This document shows positions 27,688-35,048 of a stretch of 38,499 bases of DNA, piece by piece. Source of the DNA: an uncultured Bacilli bacterium (GTDB lineage: Bacteria > Bacillota_I > Bacilli_A > RF39 > UBA660). Position numbers and translations under genes: made by a program. Under the pieces are notes generated by a model, which saw nothing but the letters and a program-made list of their open reading frames with translations, was not told the origin of the DNA and ran no database searches. The stretch lies in assembly GCA_947585915.1 (NCBI GenBank), contig CANPXJ010000004.1:1-38499 (forward strand), written 5' to 3'. Positions within the stretch are counted from its first letter, which is position 1, and every line of letters starts with the position of its first letter.

Positions 27688-29353
27688 ATGATTATGAAAT
27701 AGCTTCACAAACAAAATTAGAAAATATTGTTTTTTTGGGTGATTCTATTACTGATTTTTATGATCTTGATAAATATTATTCTAAACGAAATGTAAAAATA
27801 TTGATAAGTTAATTAAAAAATATCATATTTCAAAAGATTTAATTGAAAGTTATGGAAATTTTAAAGCTAAAATTGATTATACTAAAATAAATTTTGATCA
27901 AAAAGGAAAATTAGTTTTAGTTACCTCAACTTCTCCAACTCCTTCGGGAGAGGGAAAAACAACTTTGGCAATTGGCATTAATGACGCTTTAAATAAATTA
28001 AATTATCAAAGTATTGTAGCTTTAAGAGAACCATCACTTGGACCAGTTTTTGGGCTTAAAGGAGGAGCTTGTGGAGGAGGACACGCGCAGGTTGCTCCTA
28101 TGGATGACATCAATCTACACTTTACTGGAGATATTCATGCTGTTACAGCTTGTAATAATTTATTAGCATCTATTATAGACAATCATCTTTATTTTGGTAA
28201 TGAATTAAATTTAGATGAAGAACAGATATATTTTAAAAGATGTTTAGATATTAATGACCGAGCTTTAAGAAATATTAAATTAAAAAATCGTAAAGAATCT
28301 TTTAATATTTCAACTGCTTCGGAAATAATGGCTATTCTATGTTTAAGTGAAAATATGGAAGATTTAAAAAGACGTCTTGGTAATATTTTTATTGGTTTTT
28401 CTAAAGATGGTAAAAAAATCTTTGCTCGCGATTTAAAATGCGTAGGAGCTTTAGCTATTTTATTAAAAGATGCTTTAAAACCTAATTTAGTTCAAACCTT
28501 AGAAAATAATTTAGCCATTGTTCATGGTGGACCCTTTGCTAATATTGCTCATGGAACTAATTCCATAATTTCCACTAAACTATCACTTGCTTTAAGTGAT
28601 TATACTATCGTTGAGGCTGGGTTTGGTAGTGATATGGGAGGTTTTAAATATTTTGATTTAATCGGGCGTTTTTATGGTATTACCCCAAATGCAGTAGTGA
28701 TTAACACGACTATTAAAGGATTAAAATATAATGGTAATAGTGATTTAAAAAAAGGAATTAGTAATTTAAAATATCATGTTAAAAATATGCAGAAATTTTC
28801 CTCTAATATAATAGTGGTTTTGAATAAGTTTACTGATGATATAGATGCTGATATTACTTTTATTCAAAATTATTGTGAAAAATTAAAAGTTCAATTTGCT
28901 ATTAGCGGGGCATATAAAGAGGGCAGTGATGGTTGTTTAGATGTAGCTAAAAAGATTATTGATTTAGCAAATTTACCTTCTTCTAAATATAAATTGCCTT
29001 ATGATGTTAAAGATACTTTATTAGAAAAGATAAAAAAAGTTTGCTGTAATTATTTAAATGCTAAAGATGTTATTATAAATAAGGAAATAAAAGATAAATT
29101 TTTAAAAATAGCTAATGAGTTTAAAGATTTACCAATATGCATAGCTAAAACTCAATATTCTATAAGCGATAATAAAGATTTACTTGGTAATCCTAAAGAC
29201 TTTATTATGGAAATTAGTGATGTTGATGTAGCAAGTGGGGCAGGATTTATTGTTGTTTGTATGGGAAAGATAATGAGAATGCCTGGCCTTTCTTCAAAAT
29301 CTAATTATTTAAACATGGATATAATCGATAATAAGATAGAAGGTTTGTTTTAA
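27684..29353 (+). pseudogene. fhs: Formate-tetrahydrofolate ligase, N-terminus disrupted by a 74-bp insertion
   Basis: MNDYEIASQTKLEN at 27684 is in a different frame from the body (IDKLIKKYHISKDLIESYGNFKAKIDY..TSTSPTPSGEGKTTLAIGINDAL..EPSLGPVFGLKGGACGGGHAQVAPMDDINLHFTGD). The body is intact to 29353. Confidence 0.8.
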
Positions 29354-29366
29354 ACTTTTGGCCTAT

Positions 29367-29393
29367 ACATGAGTTTTTACTTTTCATAAGATA
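29367..29393 (+). promoter_or_regulatory. SigmaK-like promoter of the CotD-like gene
   Basis: AC(29367..29368)-N16-CATAAGATA(29385..29393), matching AC-N16/17-CATANNNTA. Confidence 0.55.
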
Positions 29394-29457
29394 CACTAGA
29401 AAGGATAGTGTATTTTATATGTTATTAAATAAACGTTGTATGGATAAGGGTGATACA

Positions 29458-29733
29458 ATGGATTATGCTAAAAAAACAGATTATTCTATGGATATGAATA
29501 TGGATAATCCTTGTTGTGAAAATGAATTTCCTGGGGTAACTTGTCCCCCAATTTATGAATGTCCTCAAGTAAGATGTTGTCATCGTGAAATATTTCATGA
29601 AGTACCACATATTATACCAGTAGAAACTAGAATTATAAATCATCATATATATCGTCATACTTATACACCAGCTTATTCTTGTTGTGAAGAAAACGAAGTA
29701 TCAAATGTATACGATAATAAGTGTTGTTACTAA
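29458..29733 (+). CDS. CotD-like spore coat protein
   Basis: Cys/His-rich CCHREIFHEVPHIIPVETRIINHHIYRHTYTPAYSCCEENEVSNVYDNKCCY. Start after AAGGGTGATACA (upstream in-frame ATG at 29419 possible). Confidence 0.7.
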   Translation: MDYAKKTDYSMDMNMDNPCCENEFPGVTCPPIYECPQVRCCHREIFHEVPHIIPVETRIINHHIYRHTYTPAYSCCEENEVSNVYDNKCCY

Positions 29734-29760
29734 AAATCTCCATATGAGATTTTTTCTTTT
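29733..29760 (+). terminator. Intrinsic terminator
   Basis: aaaaatctccatatgagattttttcttt. Confidence 0.7.
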
Positions 29761-29926
29761 TAGATAAAAAATTTGATATATACAAAACCTTTATAAACAT
29801 AATGACTTATTAAAAAAAATATAACTAAATTTAAAAGAATTAATTAAGCAAAAACAACTTTTAATTTAAAAATTATTGTAAAATTTAGATAATCATGTTT
29901 ATAATTAATAAAGAGGTGAGATATAA

Positions 29927-30277
29927 ATGGAAATAATTTTAGCTAAAGATTTTAGTATAAGCCCCGGAGGAAGATATAAAAAATATGGTCCTTATTCGGG
30001 AGAAGAATTTAGAGAAAGTATCTTAGTACCTAAGATGTCTGAGGCATTAGCTAATAATGAAAAATTAACAATTGATTTTGATAATATTTTTGGTTGTTCA
30101 ACTGGCTTTTTAGAAGAATCATTTGGTGGATTAACTATGTATTTTGCTAAAGAAGATATTTTAAATACATTAGTACTTATTGCCAATGATGATCTAGAAA
30201 TTAAAGAAGATATAATATATTACGTAAATAATAGTCCTAGGAAAAGGGTACCAATCAGAAAATTAACAAATAATTAA
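29927..30277 (+). CDS. STAS-like DUF4325 domain protein
   Basis: IDFDNIFGCSTGFLEESFGGL motif, 116 aa. Confidence 0.7.
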   Translation: MEIILAKDFSISPGGRYKKYGPYSGEEFRESILVPKMSEALANNEKLTIDFDNIFGCSTGFLEESFGGLTMYFAKEDILNTLVLIANDDLEIKEDIIYYVNNSPRKRVPIRKLTNN

Positions 30278-30466
30278 ATTGAGAAAATTAATGTGGAGTT
30301 TTAAGTGTATTTACTATTCATAAATACACTTGTAATGAAAACTACGCTTTTTATTTTGGAAAATTTTTTAAAACTTGATATTGCCAAAATAAAAAAACGA
30401 TTTGTTGTAAGTCATTTTTTTATCAATCTAATGTCCTAAAGCTATAAGTAAAACATCTTTAAGGCA

Positions 30467-31159
30467 TTAAAATAAAACTTTACATATTAAGAATTGTAGG
30501 TTTTTAGAAATAGATGAACCACGCTTATTAATATCATAATTTTCATATACTTTTTTAACAACAAGGCCAACATTCGCGCAGCATTGTTTTACCTCATCAA
30601 TTGTAAAAATCCTAAAAATATGACTATCAATATATTTTTTACCCTCAATTTCAAATATAATTTTACTATCTTCTATTTTTGTTTTCTTATCATAATGCCA
30701 TTTCATAGTTCTGGTCATGTTATCATAAGAATCTGTTTTACTACCTGAACTTTGGGGATTATGCAAATCAATTATTATTTTTCCACCATCAGTTAAAATA
30801 TTTTTCAAATTCATAAGAGCTTTTTCTAATTCTTGTGTATCTTTTAAATGATTTAATACTGCAAACATTGAAATTATAATATCATATTTTTGATTAAGAC
30901 TTATATCTAATACATCTTGTAAATAAAGATTAGAGTAAACTCTAGTTTTAGCAATATCTAGCATTTCTTTATTAAGATCTAATCCATCAACTTGGAAGCC
31001 ATTTTGTTGCAATAAAGAAGCATGTAAGCCAGTTCCACAACCTATATCGATAATTTTATCATCTTGATTGATGAAGCATTTTAAAAATTCTGTTTCTTTA
31101 TGATAATTTTTATTTTTATAAAAATTATCATAATATTTTGCAAATTCTTTGTATTCCAA
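30467..31159 (-). CDS. Class I SAM-dependent methyltransferase (module 3 of the tRNA-Arg array)
   Basis: DKIIDIGCGTGLHASLLQQNGFQVDGLDLNKEMLDIA; TTG start after AAGGTGATATAAA. Confidence 0.85.
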   Translation of the reverse strand: MEYKEFAKYYDNFYKNKNYHKETEFLKCFINQDDKIIDIGCGTGLHASLLQQNGFQVDGLDLNKEMLDIAKTRVYSNLYLQDVLDISLNQKYDIIISMFAVLNHLKDTQELEKALMNLKNILTDGGKIIIDLHNPQSSGSKTDSYDNMTRTMKWHYDKKTKIEDSKIIFEIEGKKYIDSHIFRIFTIDEVKQCCANVGLVVKKVYENYDINKRGSSISKNLQFLICKVLF

Positions 31160-31195
31160 TTTATATCACCTTATGTCTATTGCTTTTGATTTTAT

Positions 31196-31306
31196 GCAAG
31201 TATGTTTTTGACCAACATATTAATTCAATCTATGAATATTTTATCATAAACTCAATCACTTTAAAATTCGGACTTTTAGTTCGAGTTTCTTATTAATCTA
31301 GTATCC
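31196..31306 (-). repeat. Inter-gene repeat unit U1
   Basis: Minus strand: GGATACTAGATTAATAAG-AAACTCGAACTAAAAGTCCGAATTTT..TATGATAAAAT..AACATACTTGC. Aligns with U2 and U3. Confidence 0.7.
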
Positions 31307-31345
31307 TTAATGGAAGACGTATGATAACTTTTATTTATATATTTT

Positions 31346-31714
31346 TTATAAAGACAAAATTCTTTTTATAGTTTTATTAGCTTCTACCTTATCCCACTTA
31401 GGACTATATGCAATTTCTTTAATATCTTTAAAATAATCCCAATATTCTAATTTAAAATGATAGGAAACTACGCCTTCATTAGTATTAATCCCCACTAAAA
31501 AATCTCCTGGAAACATTGGATCATTATCATTATCATAATGTTTTTTTGTTTTCCAAGCTCTGTCTTTATAAATAATACATAATTTGCTAAATAAAATCAT
31601 TCTATGAAAATATAAATCTTTAAAAGTATGATGCCCATCACTTATTTGCTTTACTGAAATTTTGCCATTTGATTTTTCAGTTTGTATTAAATTATTTAAT
31701 TCGTTTATATTCAT
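31346..31714 (-). CDS. Small phage-type WDGH-domain-like protein (module 2)
   Basis: SDGHHTFKDLYFHRMILFSKL..AWKTKKHYDNDNDPMFPGDFLVGINTNEGVVSYHFKLEYWDYFKDIKEIAYSPKWDKVEANKTIKRIL resembles WDGH-domain proteins; the WDGH position reads WDKV. Confidence 0.6.
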   Translation of the reverse strand: MNINELNNLIQTEKSNGKISVKQISDGHHTFKDLYFHRMILFSKLCIIYKDRAWKTKKHYDNDNDPMFPGDFLVGINTNEGVVSYHFKLEYWDYFKDIKEIAYSPKWDKVEANKTIKRILSL

Positions 31715-31759
31715 AATGTACCTTCTTTTTATTTTAATATATATTGTCTTTAGTAATAT

Positions 31760-31875
31760 ATAAGTATGTTTTCTAAAATGACAAACATATTAATAAAATT
31801 TATAAATATTTTAGCATAAATTTAAATATATTAAAACTCAAACTGGAAGTTTGAGTTGATATCTATCTGGTGCCC
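31760..31875 (-). repeat. Inter-gene repeat unit U2
   Basis: Minus strand: GGGCACCAGATAGATATC-AACTCAAACTTCCAGTTTGAGTTTT..TATGCTAAAAT..AAAACATACTTAT. Confidence 0.7.
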
Positions 31876-31902
31876 TAAAGAAAGGAGTACAACAACTTTT
31901 TA

Positions 31903-32847
31903 TTAACTTTTTTTATATACTATTATAGAATCTTTTATATTCGAATCTTGAAATTTTAAGCCTTTTACTCCCACGAAAGATATCAAATTTGGATTATATT
32001 CTCTTAAAATATTAAAAGTTTTTTCTAAATCATATATTAAACACCAACCATTTTCGTATTTTGTATTTGCTGTTGTTTGATATAAATAACTAATTAAAAG
32101 ATTTCCATTTTGAGTTAATGATTCTCCTAATTTATCAGTCATAATTTTCACAAAATGTCTAGGTAAATATGTTCCTATGTTTGACAACCAAATATTATCA
32201 TAATTTCTCATCAAATTAATTTTAAACAAATCACCGGTTATAAAATGAGGAAATATTTTTTTAATTTTATCTCTTGTTTTTTCATAATATGTTAAATTTT
32301 TTAAATATGGGTTACAACCTAATATAACATTGGTTCTATCTTCATCTAAAGAAAAAAGATTATTTCTTATATCTACAGGTTTAAAAGTATTAAATAATTC
32401 ATCCCAAAATAGATACGATTCATAATCAAGCCAGCGTAATGTTAATTTTACTTTATTATATAGTTCTTTATTAAAAACAAATTTATTATCCTTGAAAACA
32501 TTAGGATAATCTTTAAATCTTAAAAATAACATGAATTCTTTTAATTCTAAATTTAATATACTAGCTATTTTTAAATAATAATAAAATTTTGTGTATGGAT
32601 TAACATCTAATATAGAAATATCTTGGCATCCATATAAAATTGCATTTATGGCTTGATCTCCAGAAGATCCTACGGTTAATAATGATTTATCTTTTAGGTC
32701 AAATTCATTAATATAACCTGATATATTTTCTGTTGTAAAAGGATAAATTTGATAAAAGCAATTTTTTTGTGCACCATCCTCAACATCTATTTTTCCTTCA
32801 CATCTTCTAATGGCCCAATCCATAATTTTACTAAAGTCTTGGCTCAT
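31903..32847 (-). CDS. DUF3419/BtaA-like SAM-dependent transferase family protein (module 1)
   Basis: DLKDKSLLTVGSSGDQAINAILYGCQDISILDVNPYTKFYYYLKIASIL. Start at 32847 (MSQDFSK) after TAGGTGATAAT. Confidence 0.6.
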   Translation of the reverse strand: MSQDFSKIMDWAIRRCEGKIDVEDGAQKNCFYQIYPFTTENISGYINEFDLKDKSLLTVGSSGDQAINAILYGCQDISILDVNPYTKFYYYLKIASILNLELKEFMLFLRFKDYPNVFKDNKFVFNKELYNKVKLTLRWLDYESYLFWDELFNTFKPVDIRNNLFSLDEDRTNVILGCNPYLKNLTYYEKTRDKIKKIFPHFITGDLFKINLMRNYDNIWLSNIGTYLPRHFVKIMTDKLGESLTQNGNLLISYLYQTTANTKYENGWCLIYDLEKTFNILREYNPNLISFVGVKGLKFQDSNIKDSIIVYKKS

Positions 32848-32888
32848 ATTATCACCTACATTTAATACGCATATTAAATTGTCAATAT

Positions 32889-33009
32889 GCAAGTATGTTT
32901 TTCTTAATTGACAAACAATCAATTTAAATTTATGAATTATTATAACATACTTTTAAACAACTTAAAACTCGAACAATATAAGTCCGAGCTTTCTATCAAT
33001 ATGGTGTCC
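32889..33009 (-). repeat. Inter-gene repeat unit U3, overlapping tRNA-Arg 3' end
   Basis: Minus strand: GGACACCATATTGATAGAAAGCTCGGACTTATATTGTTCGAGTTTT..TATGTTATAAT..AAAACATACTTGC. Confidence 0.75.
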
Positions 33010-33078
33010 ACAGTAGGATTCGAACCTACGACCGTACGCTTAGAAGGCGTATGCTCTATCCAGCTGAGCTATGTGGAC
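33002..33078 (-). tRNA. tRNA-Arg (anticodon UCU)
   Basis: GTCCACATAGCTCAGCTGGATAGAGCATACGCCTTCTAAGCGTACGGTCGTAGGTTCGAATCCTACTGTGGACACCA: 7-bp acceptor, anticodon loop CTTCTAA, T-loop TTCGAAT, encoded CCA. Confidence 0.97.
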
Positions 33079-33123
33079 AAATCAGCTTTGCAATACTGAT
33101 TATAAACCAAATTTGAAACTTTT

Positions 33124-34068
33124 TCAACAGCTTTTCAAACATTTATCAATTTCTTTGTCATTTACTAAAAATATAACTTCATCAATATCAAGATTATCTT
33201 TAATAGATAAAGATATTGTGTATTTTACTTCTTCTTTAATATTTTTTTCTTTTAAATCACTAAATAAATTTTCATTAAAACTTAAATTAATACTATTTTC
33301 TTTAATTTCATAATCTTTCAACTCAGCACTAGCTTTTAAATAACTCATTAAATTAGTTTGATAAATAGGATTACTTTTAAGTTCGCTTATAATAACCTCA
33401 ACTTTATCTCTATTATCATTATTAATTTTTGTAATTGGAACATAATAGTAACTATCATTAAATTTAGAAATATAATAAACTGTTGTCTTCGTAGTATTCT
33501 TATAATCTTTTAAATCATATACTTTATTTATACCAAAACTGCGATCTAAAACATTAGGTAATTTCTTTTTAGAGTGGGGTAGTTCATTTAAAATTTGACC
33601 ATCAACAAAAATCATAACTTTTTTAATATCTTTAATAGTTGTTAAAGAGTAAATAATGGCTTCAATCATTTTTTCTTCATTATTTTCAGCAATTTTTAAA
33701 AAATCTTGAGAAAAATCTATTTTTAAAAGATTATCTTTAAATTCTATATTATTGATAGTAGTATTTTTAGGAATAATAGGTTTAAAGCCATTAGGAATAT
33801 ATTCACTTTTTTTACTACCAATTATTAAAGCTTCTATTATTTCTTCTGCTTTTTTTAAAGTATCAGTACTATTAGTAGCAATACTAGTTAAAGCAACATA
33901 ATTATTTTCATCAATTAAAAATATGTCACTTTTTTTATTGCTTGATGAATAATTATAAGTAGTTTTATAGTGGGTGGTGTTTTTTGTTGGAAAAAAATAT
34001 AATATACCTACGATTAAAAGAGCACAAGTAGCAATTGTTATTTTACGAAGTGAGGTCTTTTTTAACAT
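33124..34068 (-). CDS. gerM: GerM-like sporulation protein with two GerMN domains
   Basis: N-terminal TM; TLKKAEEIIEALIIG..IIPKNTTINNIEFKDNLLKIDFSQDFLKI..EEKMIEAIIYSLTTIKDIKKVMIFVDG; a second, degenerate copy follows. Confidence 0.75.
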   Translation of the reverse strand: MLKKTSLRKITIATCALLIVGILYFFPTKNTTHYKTTYNYSSSNKKSDIFLIDENNYVALTSIATNSTDTLKKAEEIIEALIIGSKKSEYIPNGFKPIIPKNTTINNIEFKDNLLKIDFSQDFLKIAENNEEKMIEAIIYSLTTIKDIKKVMIFVDGQILNELPHSKKKLPNVLDRSFGINKVYDLKDYKNTTKTTVYYISKFNDSYYYVPITKINNDNRDKVEVIISELKSNPIYQTNLMSYLKASAELKDYEIKENSINLSFNENLFSDLKEKNIKEEVKYTISLSIKDNLDIDEVIFLVNDKEIDKCLKSC

Positions 34069-34137
34069 AAAATCACCTAATAAAATTATATTTATTATTT
34101 TTAAGAATATGCCAAAAGAAAAAAGTCATTAAGACTT

Positions 34138-34344
34138 TTAAATTGATAACTCACCTAATTTTATTAGTTCTACAACAGCTTGAGCGCGTCCTTTAACACC
34201 TAATTTTTGCATAGCATTGGATATATGATTGCGAACTGTTTTTTCGCTTATTCCTAAAAATTCGGCAATTTCTTTAGTTGATTTATTTAAAACTAAAAGT
34301 TCAAAAACTTCTTGTTCTCTAACCGTTAGAATATTTTTTTTCAT
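34138..34344 (-). CDS. gerE: Spore germination/late mother-cell regulator GerE
   Basis: LTVREQEVFELLVLNKSTKEIAEFLGISEKTVRNHISNAMQKLGVKGRAQAVVELIKLGEL closely resembles B. subtilis GerE. Confidence 0.93.
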   Translation of the reverse strand: MKKNILTVREQEVFELLVLNKSTKEIAEFLGISEKTVRNHISNAMQKLGVKGRAQAVVELIKLGELSI

Positions 34345-34382
34345 GACTTAACCTCACTTTCATTTTATATCCATATCCATTT

Positions 34383-34410
34383 TATTTTATGTAAGAAAAG
34401 ATATATAAGT
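34383..34410 (-). promoter_or_regulatory. SigmaK-like promoter of gerE
   Basis: Minus strand AC(34410..34409)-N17-CATAAAATA(34391..34383). Confidence 0.55.
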
Positions 34411-34433
34411 GAAAGTTATAGGCCTAAAAAGAG

Positions 34434-34925
34434 TTAACTTTGAAATTTTACCGTTATATACATTCGGGTTTCAAAATTACTTTGAACAGTTCTGATTATA
34501 CTATTAGCTAGTTTTTCATCATGTTCTTTATTAGATATTACAACTTGTACTTGGTCTTGTTTAATTTTAACAAAACTTTTTAATTTATGATTTTTTTCAA
34601 TGGCTTTTTCAATTTCTTCTTCTTTACCTTTATTTTGATTTAATTCTTTTAATGACTCATAAGCATCATTTTTTTCATCAACTGTTGCGCTTTCATTTAA
34701 TAAAACTTCTTGTAAAGTATTCATTTCTTTTAAAGTTTCTTCATCAGCTTCTACTCTTAAAGCAGCAAGGACATCACTATCTTTTATTTCAACAGTTTCT
34801 TTAGTTTTATTATTTTCAGATTTGATAGTTTGTAAAACTTCATCAGGCATGGTTAGATAATAAATACTTAATACCAAGATAAGACTAAATAGGGTTAAAA
34901 ACCATAAATTTTGTTTGTTAATCAA
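34434..34925 (-). CDS. spoIIIAH: SpoIIIAH-like stage III sporulation protein
   Basis: MINKQNLWFLTLFSLILVLSIYYLTMP, acidic/coiled middle, C-terminal ring-building-like domain. The SD GGAGGTG lies inside the ORF-track N-terminus, so TTG at 34925 is the likely start. Confidence 0.75.
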   Translation of the reverse strand: MINKQNLWFLTLFSLILVLSIYYLTMPDEVLQTIKSENNKTKETVEIKDSDVLAALRVEADEETLKEMNTLQEVLLNESATVDEKNDAYESLKELNQNKGKEEEIEKAIEKNHKLKSFVKIKQDQVQVVISNKEHDEKLANSIIRTVQSNFETRMYITVKFQS

Positions 34926-35048
34926 TGTTAACACCTCCATGTATTCTAATAATTAATATGTTTCTAAAAAAAAATTATTACTTTTTTGCAAAAAAAAAAG
35001 GAAATCAAAAAGTTTTTTATAATAATATAAGTGAAGGGAGGAAAATAT

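Noticed and set aside
29425-29658. Minus-strand ORF antisense to the CotD-like gene
   Set aside because: Ile/His/Tyr-biased shadow of the coat-protein ORF.
32908-33313. Plus-strand ORFs 32908..33099 and 33071..33313
   Set aside because: One includes antisense tRNA-Arg (the VGFEPTTVRLEG string is a known tRNA-derived artefact); the other is antisense to gerM.
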